NCBI GenBank assembly: GCA_003586115.2
Contig: QVOM02000115.1
Coordinates: forward strand, 11,012,621-11,076,620
Origin: Salvator merianae
Lineage: Eukaryota; Chordata; Lepidosauria; Squamata; Teiidae
Length of the DNA stretch: 64,000 nucleotides
Direction: 5' to 3'
In this document: positions 33,990 to 47,398 of the stretch, piece after piece
Position numbering within the stretch: position 1 is the first letter of the stretch
Layout: the number at the start of each line of letters is the position of its first letter
The notes under the pieces: generated by a model
What the model was told of the DNA's origin: nothing
The model's database searches: none
What the model saw: the letters and a program-made list of their open reading frames with translations, nothing else
Made by a program: the position numbers and the translations under genes

Positions 33990-35850
33990 CAGAAAGGATT
34001 TTATTCATTTTGATGCATCTATATCCCACCCTTCACCAAATGGACCCAGAGGAGTTCACAACATTGATTAAAAAGAAGAAGGAGAAGGGGGAGGAGAAGA
34101 AGGAGGAGAAGAAATAAAATCAACAGAACATGATTAAAATGCCATTCTCATATCTCAGCAGGACCACAATAGGAAGCAGTTAAACATCAAAGAAGATATG
34201 AGTTTTAAATAGATACCAAAATCAAAACAATATTGATGCCTAGTGTATCTCTGATGGAAGATTATTCCAGAGCCTGGGGGCACCATAGAGAAGGTTCTTT
34301 CACATGCTACTGCCACTCAATTGTTCGAGGGTAGTGAAACAATACGATATTCCTCCCGTGATCTTAATATTCAGGCACATCTATATGGGAGAAGGCACTT
34401 CAAGTATTTGGGGCCCAAGCCATTTAGGGGTTAATATGTAAGAGTCAACACTTTGAATTTGGTTCAGTAGCAAATAGGCAGCATGTGCAGATATTTTAAG
34501 ACTGTCATAATATGTATCCAGACAGAGACTGCTGCATTCTGCACTAGTTCCAGTTTCTGGACCATCTTCAATGATAGCTCCATGCAAAACACTTTACAGT
34601 AGTCCAATCTGGAAGTCAATAGAATAGAATAGAATGTATTTGTACGGTCAATGACCAGAATCAAAATACATAAAAAATTCCTTGTCAATAGAGTCTGGAT
34701 TATTGTGGTCAAGTTGCCCCTATCCAGGAAAGGCCAAAGCTGAAGAATCAGTCAGAGATGGTGGCAAGCACTCCTGGCTATTGCTGTCATCTGAGACTCA
34801 AGTGATGGTTAAAAATCCCCAGATCAATGAACTGCCACCCCAATTCAAATGAAATAGAGAGATGAAGTTGGCTGTCATCAGCATAGTGATGACACCTCAC
34901 TCCAAGTCCTCTAATGACTTCTCCCAACAGTTTCATGCAGATGTTAAACAGCATACAGGACAGAACCTACCCCTGAAGAACTCCAGATGATAATCCCAGG
35001 GCATCAAACAAAAGTTCCTCACTGCTACTTTCTGGAATCTACCTTGGAGATAGGAAGACAACCAGTGCCTACCAGATTCAATCCCCAAAGTTTCTCCAAC
35101 ATATAATGACCAATGGTATCAAAAGCCACTGACAATTCAAGGAATACCAATAGTGTCACATTGTCCCTGTCCCTCTCCTGATAAAGGTCATCCATGAGGG
35201 TAACCAGGGCAGTACTGGTGCCATAGCCCTGACTGAAATGGGTCTAGATAATGTTTCCAGACTGAAATGGGTCTAAATAATGTTTCTTCCAAGCATATCT
35301 ACAGCTGGGCAGACACCATCATCTCCTGCACCTCACCCAGAAAGAAATACTAGCAACAGGGTGGAATTTACTTAATACCTCTGGATCCATGTAGGTCTTA
35401 AGGAGGCGGCATGCCACAGCTTCTCCCCCTCACACAGTGAAATATCTATCACACTCTGGACCCACCTAGTCATACACCCTCCACTATCTTTTATTAGCCA
35501 GAATGGACAAGGGCCAAGGAGGCAAGTAGTTGTGATAAATCCCTGTAAGAAGTTTGCCCACATCCTCAGAAACCAAGAACTGAAGCTGATCCAAAATTAC
35601 AGGACCAGCCAGTGTTCTGGATACTTCCACTGAATTACTTCTAACTGTGGAGTTCCATTCCCTGAGAATCTGAGCAACTTTACCCCAGAAGTGCCTTGCA
35701 AATTCATCACAGCAAGCTCCAAAGTTGGCATCCATATTTCTAGATGACACTAAGTCATTAACTACCTCGAACAGCTCTGCTGGTTGGCCACTTGAAGACT
35801 TAAGGCTGGCAGACAGGTTAGTCTTCTTCACCATCACATATTAGACCAAA
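33990..35850 (-). mobile_element. L2-type LINE, 3-prime half, degraded
   Basis: The 3-prime end is at about 33990 ('tctatatcccacccttcacc', minus-strand tail). Reverse transcriptase remnants read 35837-35484 ('CDEFARHFWGKVAQI', 'VEVSRTLAGPVILDQLQFLV'), then 'TTCLLGPCPFWLIKDS' in another frame (35372-35563), then a segment near 35060-35230 reading 'MDDLYQERDRDNVTLLV' and 'SVAFDTIGHYMLEKL', the first catalytic motif, in which L2 elements normally have DLSAAFDTIDH. Frames shift several times. A segment near 34617-34690 ('agaatagaatagaatgtatt') looks foreign and may be a small insertion. Confidence 0.85.
34050..34115. repeat. GAA/GGA purine-rich tract
   Basis: Imperfect A/G-only run within the LINE 3-prime region. 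Confidence 0.8.
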
Positions 35851-36683
35851 TGCATTTTTACTTGTTGTTATTCTGTTCACTCAAAAGAACAGAAAACCAA
35901 CTCCTGGCTCTCACCCAAGAGTTAAATATCAACTTGGGCTACCAACACTGGCTCTAAGACAGGTGGATAGACAAAAACTATTGGAATGGGATCAAGCTCT
36001 CACCTTGCCCTTCTTCCTCACCTTTCCCGGTGCTGGAAGTGAAGGAACAGAACCAGTCCGAAGGGATCCTAAATGCTTTCTATAATTCAACCACTACCTT
36101 AAAAACACATCAGAAGAAAATAAAGGCCATGCATCCCCTGCACACCAACATCTAGCAGCTGTAGCTCTCACTCTAGGCTGATGTGTTCCAGGGGTGACTA
36201 GATGAAAGAAACAGCAAACAGGCAACAGACTCCTTGCAGCAAGTTCGATTGTTTATTTACCTATTTTGAAGGATGATCATTCAGCTCCCTGTACATTCCA
36301 GGCAAATCTTGACTATTGTGGCAATCATTAGCGATAACTAACCCAGGTTTAATTATGCATAATTGCAAACATGTACATCCCTTCTTGATACATATGATAC
36401 CAGTCCTTAGATTACTATGCAGATATTGCCAAGCATCAGCTCTTAATCATATTTTCTCTAATATACGTAATTTCAAAAGCCATTTCCCCAGACATTTTTT
36501 TCTTTACTAATATACACATTATTGTGCAAATTTTCCCCATAGTATTAGTTTCTGTAAATAAGTACACTTACATTGCAAATTTCAGAGAAGTGTGAATTTC
36601 TAAAGATGATGATGATGATGATGATTCCACTGACTGATTAGCTTATAAACAACTTGAGCTACTATATATGTATGTGCTTGTGT

Positions 36684-36731
<48 letters not shown>

Positions 36732-37479
36732 TGATTAGAGACAGAGATGATAGAGATAGAGATGATAGAGATAGACAGAGATATGTAGAGACATGAATGG
36801 CTATTGAAACTATCTGTTAGCTACAGAATTGGCATTGCCATTTATACAACTTGTCATAGATCCAAACTAATCTAAAAAAATCCTTCATTTCCAATGAAAT
36901 AAGAATAATGAGAGAAAACATTTATGTTCAGAAATATCATCTAGCATATATCCCCCAGTTTGTGTATATGATATCTTTCATTACTGGTTATTTATTAACT
37001 GCTCTTGGGAAACTGCCATGCCTCAGAGAGTTTTGCAGTTATTACTGACATTCAAAGTCATTTAACTGATTTTATTTTGGAAAAATCTTAGACTTGGGGT
37101 CCAGGGACTCCCTCTGAATGAGATCACTCATTCACAGCTTATGGTCAGGTGTTTAATACTGAAATGGATGACAGAACAAGTCAACTGTCAAGGTGAAATG
37201 AGTGTGAGGTACAAAGTCAGGAGAGTAGCCACAGCTGCAAGATTCTACATATAATGCCTGGTACATCTGTGCACATTTGAGATATGTTCAAAGGTCTATG
37301 GAATCTTGTCTTAAGGCTGCTGGGATGTCATTTGGTCAGGAATACTATGCAGCATCTTGCCACGTTTGAACAAGATAACTATCTTGTTCTATCATGGAAT
37401 AGACCATGCAGGATGGACACCATCTGCATTGCCAAGCTCTAGACAGGAATACCAGCAGGGTACCAACTGCAAATGTCAA
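35851..37479. other. Unassigned sequence with GAT and GATA microsatellites
   Basis: The first few hundred bases may be the 5-prime continuation of the L2, but no motif proves it. A (GAT)n lies at 36606-36625. Confidence 0.4.
36684..36731. repeat. (GATA)n microsatellite
   Basis: Twelve tandem GATA units followed by imperfect GATAGAGAT repeats to about 36790. Confidence 0.97.
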
Positions 37480-37835
37480 TGTCCTGCTCCTGATTTTCAC
37501 CATGACAGTGGCCAGAAAATGTCCAGCCACTGCCATGGTGACTGGCAGCCCCACAGATTGCACAGCCACAGGGGTGCGATCACACAGTCATACAGGCATA
37601 GCCACAGCACACCACGCAGCTGTGCATTCACACCCAGAAGCAGGTGTGAATGCACTTGACCAGGAACAGGTTAGCTGCTCACAGTCAAGGAGTGGAGCAC
37701 AATTTACTGCTCCACAGCTAGCCGCAATTGGGAGCCGCTGTAGTCTGCTCCCAGTCACACAGGTCTTCGCCAAGTGCAGAGGCACTTGGCTAGTGAGCGT
37801 CCCTGATGTTCATTAGCCTAAAGTGTGAAAAGGCC
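37480..37835. mobile_element. MITE with GTGTGAAAAGGCCC terminus
   Basis: Shares 'ggagcagctgtag' type wording, 'agtctgctcccagtcacaca' and 'ggctagtgagcgtccctgat' with 1-207, and ends AAAGTGTGAAAAGGCCC. Internal short palindromes ('gtggagcac...gtgctccac' type) are present. The left end is not clear. Open frames across it (37345-37816) are shadows. Confidence 0.6.
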
Positions 37836-40682
37836 CTATGTTGTTGATACTCATCGCTAAGACCTGGTTGACTGCATAGGCACCTCTATGCAGTTTTCTT
37901 GGCATACATACAGAAATGGTTTGTCATTGCCTACTTCTGGGAAAAGACTGGAGATCAAAGCAACAACCCTCTGCTTTTCAGGCAAAAGCAACTCCTAGCA
38001 CCTATGTTAGAGTGCCTGTCTGTATCCTTAAGAGCTCCACAGAACAGGAATGGCTACCTGCATTACAAACTATGCTTGCTTCTACAAACTATTGAAAACT
38101 ATAGTATAGTCTTCTATGCAGCTGTTGAAGATATAGTAATCCTGACAGGAATTTTATGTAACAATCTTATCTTAAGGAAATATGCATACATGACTTAAAT
38201 CTGTAAAATTTGGATAATATGTGCAGATTCATTCTACACATTTCACACCTAACACTGCATGATATAGCCATACATATTTTATACGTTGTTTTATTCTCAG
38301 CTTCCCACAACTACTACATTTATTCAACAACAGATGGGATCATCTTTCGTTTTAATACATACTTAATTTCTATCTACATTTATTGAATGCCTCAAAGAGA
38401 TGGATCTTCTCCTGGGAAATGAAAATATGAGTCCACTAACAAGAATCACCCACCCCACTTGGATGTGCATAAAGGTTAAAAAAAACAACAACAACAAAAA
38501 AAAAAAAAACACCTTCAGATGCCACAAAATACACTGTAACTTAAGTGTTCAGCTATATTATCATCTTTAAGTCTATGTATATGGGTGATACCTTACACCA
38601 TTAAGTAACTTTTTTCAGCACATTTATGTGAGCAATGTACACATTTTAGTTCACATTACAGCTACATTAAGTATCTCCATTTTAAATACTTCTAGTAGCG
38701 AAGTATCACTGTTCTCAATGTGCCTTAAAACAACCTTGACTTTGCATCAGAGAGGCACAAGTTCTAAAAGAATTCTCAGATGATCACCACCACTACTGTG
38801 ATGCCTATGGCTAACTAAACATCTGCTTCTGTAGGCCTCCACAGACATCATTTGGGGACTTGTCTGATGATCTGGTTTCAGTGGGTCTTTCATTTGTATT
38901 TAAAATGGCCTTTAAAAAAATATTTTATGGCGTTTTCCAATTTAAAATTGTTCTGATTATCCTTTTAACTTGGGAAGATGGATTTAAATTCTTAGCTTAC
39001 ATCAAAATTAAATTATCTCTCAGATTTTTATTTAACACAGTTTTAATTAAAACATTTTCTTCCAAGATGCAGAAAAATAAAATATGCTCTTGCTCACAGC
39101 TAATCTTCTGGTTTTCAGTGGTGGTAGTGGGGCAAGTTTTATAGTAAGAAGAATTTGCTCTAATAAAAGATTTAGTATCTTGAAAAGACACCTGTATTAT
39201 TAAGTATTCTGAATTCTGTTTCTATGTTCCACATTAGTTCTATTCCCATCATTTACATTTTTATGTCTGAGACCCTATCCACACATTATTTATCCACTCA
39301 AGCTAGGACAAAGTTAGCATAGTTTGCCATCACTGTTTGGTATCTTTGTTATTCCTTTGTGATCTATTAAACCAATGTGTTCTGTCTTGTTATAAGGTTA
39401 TTGATTTCTGCAGATTTAATAAAAATAGAATTGAATTAACCATACATAAACAAACTGCATAATTACAAGACACATGACTAAGCTGCAGAAAAAAATGAAC
39501 TGGAATAGCATTCTGTTTACACCATGTTCTGAAGGCCTTTCAAAGTAGCTCATATACCTTTGATGGCAGGGTCATTTAGCAGTAAAGAAACTCCTCACTG
39601 CATCTTTATACTAATCACATGCTGATGCTATTCTCAGGATTGAGACCCTGTTCAATCACCAGACAGCTAAGCCAACATGAGTATGGATGGAATATGTCTT
39701 CCTGCAAGAGGAGATCCAGCACTAGGCACAGTGTCCACTGGTCCTATGTGTGAAAGGTGGAGAATGTAAAGGAACAAGTTATTTTCTGGGTTTGGAGGGA
39801 CACTTGAAGAAGCAAGTAAAGAAGAAGAATTTGCCCCAGAATTTCTCCAGATCTCCCAGCAATCTTGAATGTGCTATCATGAGTGTTTCTAAATTATGAA
39901 CAAAAGCACTTGGAAATCAAGGATGCTTCTGAAGAGATGAAAAGGATTGATAAAGCTGTGACTCCAAATCACAGTTTTTTCTGACTGGAGACATCACCTT
40001 CTTGTTGCTACAGAAAGTTCTGGTCTACAAGTAAATAACTGAATTGTATGAACAAAATCTTTTTAACACTATGGTAAATCTTTGCATTGAAAGACTTTGA
40101 AAACTCACCTCTCTCTTTCTGGCACTGAAATGTTCATTAAGTCACCCTAGTATAGAGTGAAGATTTTATACATTAGATTTTTCCAGAGTTGCCAGGAACT
40201 GCCAGTATCTTAACATGCACTCACTGAACTTCCACATTGGAGATTGCCCTATTGTTATGTTTCTGATGCTGCTTGGGCTTAAGGGAATGCTGTACATCTG
40301 TGACTCCTTTGGCATCTCCAAATGATAAGAGTCTCTTCCTTCACTTTTCTTGTTCCTTAAAGTTATCACTAGGGAACAAGAAAAGGACAGAAAAAAAGGA
40401 GGAAGATGGCACGAAAAGAAAAGAATTAGTACTAAAATAAATGCTGTCCTTTTTTTCTTTTATTTTCTTCTTAAATAGTGCAACAGAAAGGAAAGCCAAA
40501 CTGCTAACATTGGAGAGGAGAAGCAAATGAAGAACCTATGCAGGTGTAATGACAGATTAACCCATGCTGTGCTTAATTCTCCTCCTCCTCCCATGACACA
40601 CAAGTAGAAATATACACAAACCTTATTTCCTTGTACAGTACAATTTGAACTGAACCCCAAGAACTTCAATCATGTTCTAATC
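37836..40682. other. Unassigned AT-rich sequence
   Basis: Contains an A-rich tract at 38478-38512. No gene or recognised element. Confidence 0.4.
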
Positions 40683-41270
40683 AAAATTTGAATTTGAAAT
40701 TCAGAGGCCTTCCTGTAAACCTCCCAGGTCAACACATCAGTTTTGGGGGCTCCAACAACTGTACTCCAAGCATGCCATCAGGGCCAAACTTTCTCAGAGT
40801 TTAAGTTTGAGCCTCCGAAATTGTTTGTGGGTCTGGTGGGCCTCCATGAAGGCTCTTGCCAAGTCTCAAGGTGATCAGATGCAGTCTTTATTTTCATTGG
40901 TTTGTTTTTGAAAACTCCCATCTGTTTCTATGGAAAAGATGGGATATTTCAAAAAGTCATAAAAATCAGAGGGGCTTCTAAACACTGCGCTGCTTGCAAG
41001 GCACTTTCATTGACACACACACACCCCAACCACACCCACACACCAGTTTTGGGCATTGCAGCTCAAAGCTGAATGCTTCAACAACCACTGCAGATAGGTT
41101 AGCAGGGCCAAAGTTTCACAGAATCTGAGCTGAAGCCCTCAAGATTTGTGTGCAAGTCTGGGGGTCCTCCAGGAAGTCCTCCACAAAGCTTTGGGGTGAT
41201 TGGATGCACACTTGATTTTTTACAACTTAAAAACAAAACAAAACAAAAAACTTCCATTTGTTTCTATGTG
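40683..41270 (+). repeat. Diverged direct-repeat pair (about 325 bp apart)
   Basis: The order 'cagttttggg...', 'agcagggccaaa.ttt.caca/tcaga', 'gggtctggtgggcctccatg' / 'gtctgggggtcctccaggaa', 'aagtctcaaggtgatcagat' / 'aagctttggggtgattggat', '.tttgtttctatg' occurs first at about 40740-40935 and again at about 41040-41270. The unit is probably a dispersed repeat duplicated in tandem. The class is unknown. Confidence 0.55.
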
Positions 41271-42009
41271 TCTGGATTCAGCAGCTTAGAAGGCTCCAGC
41301 TTTCTGCCATTTTACCAGGATGCTGCAGCCATTCACAGATTTGATCACTGGGAGAATGACTCAGGCACTTGGCTGGATCCAGAGCACTTGCAGACTTGTA
41401 GTACCAAAATCTTTTCACCTAAAGAGGTGATGCTCCATACAGGAGAAATTATATGTCCCTTTTGGGTCATAAAGCACACTTAGGAGGAAGGAAGAAAGAA
41501 TTATGAAGGGCTATGCCATGTAGTTTCTTTCTACAGAATCTAGGCTACTTGTATCAAGATGGAATTGTTTTCTGTTCATTATGATTATGGCAAAGAGCTT
41601 TGGTTATTATTATTGTAATAGGGTGACTATTTTTACTCCCTTATTTCGTCAGTGGATGACAGGAAAACATCTGCTTGGAACTTTGGGTGACTTCCCTTTC
41701 TATTTGGTAGCAAGGATCTGTTGCCTCAAATTTGGCAGCTCCAAATGATGAGAGCCTGTATCAACTGAACCAATCAACCAATTGCAAAACTCTATATCAT
41801 AATCTATGGGTGAAGAGATATCAAAATATTGGTGACTAAAAGCAGAGATATGCTTTTTTCATTTTTTCTTCTTTTTTATTATATTTCATAATATTATTAA
41901 AATAATCATTAACTAATGATTATTAGTAAAATAATCATTAACTTAAACAAAGTTATATAACTAAAGTTGTATAACTATTTTACAAAATCTCACTCTTCAA
42001 ATGCTCCTT
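41271..42009. other. Unassigned sequence
   Basis: AT-rich; nothing recognised. Confidence 0.35.
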
Positions 42010-42126
42010 ATGTTTGATTTGGCTGATTTTGAACATAGGGGGTTGTTCAGTTCAAAAACGAACAAGTAGAATATCTCCTGTTCACAAGAAACTGTGTTCA
42101 AATAGTAACAGTTTGTCACATCTCTA
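42010..42126. mobile_element. hAT-like MITE right-end fragment (family C)
   Basis: Contains 'ggttgttcagttcaaaaacg', 'ctgttcacaagaaactgtgt' and the terminus GTCACATCTCTA. The left end has been lost. Confidence 0.45.
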
Positions 42127-44731
42127 GACACTAGTTTTGGAGCCTAACTACATATAAGTTTAATTTGATATTTATCCTACCTCCAGAGTGAAGAGAGCAT
42201 GTGACAAACCATTTTTCTTCCACACTGTCTAACTCAAAGTTGGAATTTCTGAAAAACAGACAAAATCTAGTTGAAAAACCTTTTTTTAAAAAAACCTCCT
42301 AAAATAGGTTAAACATTCTGATGTGTTATTCATTGTGTGTGTGTGTGTGTGATAAGTCAGTGACTGACAAAAAGGGACCATATCATACTGCAAGGGGGAG
42401 AGGAAATGGACTGAGCTAATTGGAATGAGCTAACAGAAAATACACATTCTTAGAAAGAGATGAGGAAATTAAAACTTGAAGTGGGCTAAAATTGTGAATG
42501 TGAACATGCCTGAAGTGGAACAAACCTTTTTTTTTTTTTTTTTTTTTTTTTGCCTTGAAGTACATCAGGAATATTGTGTGTAGCTTAGACTTGAGCTAGT
42601 AAAAGAAATTGAGGATTCAACATTTTAGAGCTAATATAGATATATCAACCAATGATCAGGGAATATGGGAATTGAAAACCAGCAATACTTGGCATGCAGC
42701 AGATAAGTACAGGTTTAATTTTTCACTAAGCTATAAAGTTTCATGGGTGGTCTTGAGCAGCCAAGGAAATTGAAAGGGTGAAATACAGCTTTGACTTTCC
42801 TGGACAAAGAGTAGGTTAAAAAAGAAGAAGAAGAAAGAACAATAATATTTTTTTTATTAATCTTAACATAAATTGTAATAGCACAAGCATGGAAATCTAA
42901 AAAATGATCTATGACACATGTTAGAACAAAAAGTAACCATGGTACTTCGGGAATAACTCAAATATATATTTCTAAAAAGTGCCATGAGAACAGTGCAGTC
43001 TTTTTCTTTTTCTTTTTTAGCATTTAGCTTAAATAGTAGAATTCATTCTCTGCCAAATTCTCATGGAAATACATATTTCATTCTTCAGTGAGAATTTTTC
43101 ATTATTATATTACTGCTCTATCTACAATGCATTGCAGTCTTTAAAATATTGACTGTATAAATCTATGCTTGCCTGTATTTGTGTTAACAATGGCTAAAAG
43201 TCACTCACACTTACTGATCTGGGTGGGCACAGGAGTAGGCCAGGTGAACACTGAACATGGAGGTGTGTGCTATTCCTCCTCAGTGCACCTATGCAAGAGC
43301 CGCCTGTGGCAGCACATGTTTTCACAGCCAGCAATGACCCAGTCTGTGCCTATAGTCACCCGTCCTTAAAACTATGGGCCACCACTGCTAAAAGCAATAG
43401 AAGAAGCAGAAGGTGCAAAAGAAGAGGTGGCCCAATTCTAATGTTTGAGAGGACAGTGCTCTACTCACATGGAAAGGGAATTTCCTTTTGCAAATATACC
43501 TTGATGGCACATAAAGTCTTGTGCCTGAGAGATAAAAAGCTGAAACATTATGCACAACATTATTGTTCCTAGCTAAACAAACAAGCAAACAGAAATAAAT
43601 AATACACTAAATAGAATTAAGATCCTGCTTAATTATTATTTGTCAAGCTTACATAACATAGTAAGAAAACCAAGGGTAAATTCAACTAATTTAGATTTTA
43701 ATATACAAAAATAACCTGCTTTTTTATTTGTGTTTAGACTGCAAATTTTATTTAGGAGCCTCTGAAAGAACTAATGTAGAAAGTTTAAAAACTGACCAGG
43801 CACATGAAATGAAGATACTGCTGTGGGTAGTACTTGGGTAAATAAATATTCCATTTGGAACTAAATGCTTTATTATTCTAGCACTGGGCTGCTGCAGTAC
43901 CATAGGAGCTGCTCTGGTTTATTATGCAAATCATGCAATTTGGGATATATGTATTAAAAATGCAAAGCAAAAATCTTTGTGAAATGCTGTTAATTGGCCA
44001 ATGCAACTTTTCAAAGTGTAATTTTATAAGACATTTACATTTTTTAATTTTGAAAATTAAAATCAGAGTCTGTCAAAAATTTGCATCTATTCATATGCTA
44101 GAACAAAACAATTTTTGAGCAGTAACAAACTGAAAATAGCAATGTTCAAAGAAAGCATCATATTACAAAATGCATATAAATATATACACTTGTGATGTAA
44201 CTAAGCAAATTTTAAGAAGGTGCAGCCTACATACTGCAGTGATCCTGATACAAACCTCATTTCCACAGTGCCCCACCCTCAAAGAGGCATGTCCTGATTT
44301 GGTAGAGATAGAACAATAACACAATAACAATCCATTGGTCTCAAAGTGCACTTATACTGCAGACTGAATTTGGGATCCTGGCAGCAGCCATACCGGATGG
44401 GCTGTGGTAACTGAATTTCCTGATAGGTCAGGACATAGCCTTTCTCCCATAGGTTAACATGAGAAGAAACTACTGCTCATAAACACTGTGTCCAGTGGGG
44501 ACCTGTGTCCATTGTGACTGGTGGCAAAATGGCATCTAGGATCAGGATAGGTAGAGGGAATGGTAAGTGAGACACTGCTAAGGTTCTGATGCTATCCATG
44601 CTCACATAAAAACGGACTCCACTGAACAGTTGTGAGCAGTGCACTGTGGGTGCTGGTTTTAATGTGAAAAATACCTCACCCAGGCAACTGGCTGTAAATG
44701 AGATCTTTATGCTATGGCTTTAAAAAACCAT
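42127..44731. other. Unassigned sequence with a 25-T run
   Basis: T-run at 42527-42551, which could be the tail of a minus-strand retroposon, but no body is recognised. (GT)n at 42334-42350. No gene. Confidence 0.4.
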
Positions 44732-44749
44732 AAAAGTGCATGATATCTC

Positions 44750-44770
44750 GGGAAGATGGCCGAATGTAGT
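44750..44770 (+). promoter_or_regulatory. YY1-like site at the extreme L1 5-prime end
   Basis: The first bases contain AAGATGGCCG, which matches the core of the YY1 site known at the 5-prime start of human L1, where it fixes the transcription start. Position and sequence are seen here; function is inferred. Confidence 0.5.
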
Positions 44771-45429
44771 TGCTGAGAGGATGTTTCCTCTGAGCAAACT
44801 GCAACGTGAGGAGACAGAGGGGGGAGTTCAAACCCCCTCTGTCAGAAGATTTCATCTCCCTGAGTAACAGGGAGGCAGAGGGATTCCTCATTTGAGCTCC
44901 ACCAAGTCTCCCCCCCAGCGGGGGCGGCGAGAGTTTGCAGCAATCTGCGTACAGAGGAGACAAAGGAGCTGGAGGAATTTTGTCAACATTCCTGAGTCAC
45001 GTTGTGTGTCATCTTCAAGACTCTCGTCTTCAGGACCGTAAGTTCGGCCGATCCCCTTTTTAATTATGAAGACATAAAAGCTAAGATAAGCATTAAGAAA
45101 ATGAAAATAAAAGAGAGAGAGAAAAAAACCCTCTACAATTACAGTTTGGATAATGTGTGCCAAAAGTTTAAACATCGTAATTCAGCAAGATGCTAAAGTA
45201 TTTGCAAAGGCTGTGAAATTTTTTAGATAAATCATTCAAAGTTCTGTTTCTCGGACACGCCGGGGTTTTCAGTGTCTCATTAAAATACATTTGAGCTCTC
45301 CTTATAAGCTAAACAAACAAGCAGGCTGTAAAGAGATGGGAATTTGGTTTAATTAAGACAAAGGAAGAAAAAAAGAAGTGCCTTTATTTATTAGAGGGCT
45401 TCTTCGGAGAACCAAGTTTTAAGCCAAAT

Positions 45430-45972
45430 ATGGAGAAGAAAAACACGCAAATAGAAAAAAATGAACAGTGTGGCTTGCAACCAGATTTACTTCTTTAAAA
45501 AATGGATGCTATTCTTCAAGAAATGCAGAGTTCCTTTGAGATGCAGGGGCTGACTTTTGAGAGATTAGGACAAGACCTTAAAAATGAAATAGGTGCTATA
45601 CACACTGAACTTCATGAAACAAAGGATAAGGCTTTGAAACTGAACAATTTTAAGGCAGAAATTCCTCAGACAAAATTTATGGCTCAAGAAATACAGACTA
45701 CAAGACAAGACGAGTTGTCTCTACTACTGATAACAGTTCAAGGTTATACTTTTTCACTGAAGGAAGCCTTGGAAAAAATCCTACAGAGGAGGAAGGAACA
45801 TATGAGGCGAATAATAACAGAAACAACCCATATTTGGAAGCAGCAAAGATTCACTGTGAATAAACAACATTTCTGGTGCAAACAAAGAAAGGATTGGAGG
45901 AGGAGAAAGAAGAAAAACAACAACAACAACAACAACAAAAAACAACTGAAGGAGTCAGAAGGGGGAATTTAA
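45430..45972 (+). pseudogene. L1 ORF1-like N-terminal remnant
   Basis: An ATG at 45430 opens a frame that stops after 22 codons at a TAA. The same frame reopens at 45502 and runs 156 codons to 45972. Residues 1-90 of the second part have a charged, heptad-like pattern ('FERLGQDLKNEIGAIHTELH', 'ALKLNNFKAEI') as expected of an L1 ORF1 coiled coil. The frame then enters an (AAC)n tract at 45918-45941 and a poly-N/K tail. No RRM or C-terminal ORF1 domain is visible. The identity rests on position in the element and the coiled-coil character. Confidence 0.5.
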
Positions 45973-46415
45973 GAAGTGGCGGAGTAGAATAATGGGCAGA
46001 AGCCAAATCATTGACAGACTGATATGAGAAGAAGATCTCGAGAGCTTGCAGAGATTGGATAAATATAATAATTTACAGAAAAATAAGGCAGTGGATAGAC
46101 TTTGGTAAAAACTGGAAACCCTCTATTGAACTTTTGCAAGATCTAGAAAGTGGACCTGGAAAGTGGATTGGTGTTTGCTGGAGGGAAAGAATGAAGATAA
46201 AAAGAAGAATGTTGGAATGTTGGTAGAAGAAAAGAACTGGGTGGTTGGGGGGGTATGAAATATAGATGAAATATGGGAATTAGGAAGTCGGTAGTTAAAA
46301 ATGTTAGTTGAAAAATCATGAATTACTTAGTGTAATTTTATATATCCTTAAAAAATAAAATATATAAAAAAATAAAATAATAAAATAATAATAATAAAAA
46401 AGTGCATGATATCTC

Positions 46416-47398
46416 TATAAAAGAATAATCAGATACTAAGAAAAACACCTTCAGACAAAGATCAGATTAAATTAGAACACATACTTCATTAAAAACAGCA
46501 GAAAAGCTTAAAAATAGCATAAAAATCCAAGAACGGCAGTTTTGGCAGCTAACAGCTGATTGGGAGAGTTGTCATAGCTAGAGAGTTTAGCAAAAGAAAG
46601 TGGTCACACTCCTTACAGCATATTGTGCATGTGCAAGGGTAAAATATGGTGAAAACCTCCCTCATAGAGGCTTTTTATAAATTAAGGAATCAAATTAGAT
46701 CAATTTTGGCAGGTTGCAAAGGAAATGAGCTGACAGAGATGAAAGGAAGGGGGGAAATACCCTAAATATGTCCTAACCTAACAAAAGGGAACTCTAGCTT
46801 GGCCAGGAGCAGACAGTTCTCATTCACAAACAAAGGAGGTTTGTGATCGTAGGTATGCTGCTGGCAAGGAAACTCTGAAGTCTGGGAAAGTATCCCAGCA
46901 GAGTTGCTGAGCTCCAGGACAGTTCAACTCTGTATCAGCAAAGAGTTGAAAGCAATTCTTCGGCTCTGTTTCCTGGCCAAGGTACAGATCAGAATCCAAG
47001 AGAATGGAACTGTTGTAGGCTGAAGCACCAAGATGGCAGGCAAAACAAAGTGTCTTGTCGTGGCACAGCAGCAGCAGCTTCAAAGTGACAGCAGCGCAAA
47101 GCAATGGTGGTAAATGATGATGGATCCCCTCTGACTGCTCCTGGTGTACATTTTTATGTACATTTGCACCTGATCCTCTGTTCTTCCCAGGGGTAGGACT
47201 AATAGTCTGTGTAAGTGGAAGTCAATGGGAAAGCTTCAATGAGGAAAAATATGAAGAGGAGGGAGCAAGTGATGTAGTGCTTGAGTCACAGTAGTCCATA
47301 TTTGGTGTTTCCTTGCACCTTAGTGCACATGTGCAGCTGAAGGGACACACCTCTAGACAGTGTTGATGTGTTTAAATGAGTAATCGTTACTTCACCCA
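46416..47398. other. Unassigned sequence
   Basis: Nothing recognised. Confidence 0.35.

Larger units (their letters stand above)
44732..46415 (+). mobile_element. L1 LINE, internally deleted, with exact 18-bp target duplication
   Basis: An identical 18-mer aaaagtgcatgatatctc stands at 44732-44749 and 46398-46415. The insertion between them (44750-46397, about 1.65 kb) begins GGGAAGATGGCCGAATG and ends in an A/T-rich tail (AATAAAATAATAATAATAAA). It holds a 5-prime UTR-like segment, part of an ORF1-like frame and a 3-prime UTR-like segment, but no endonuclease or reverse transcriptase motif. Both ends appear intact, so this is not ordinary 5-prime truncation. It is either an internally deleted L1 or a non-autonomous element mobilised by L1. 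Recent age is inferred from the exact duplication. Confidence 0.85.
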
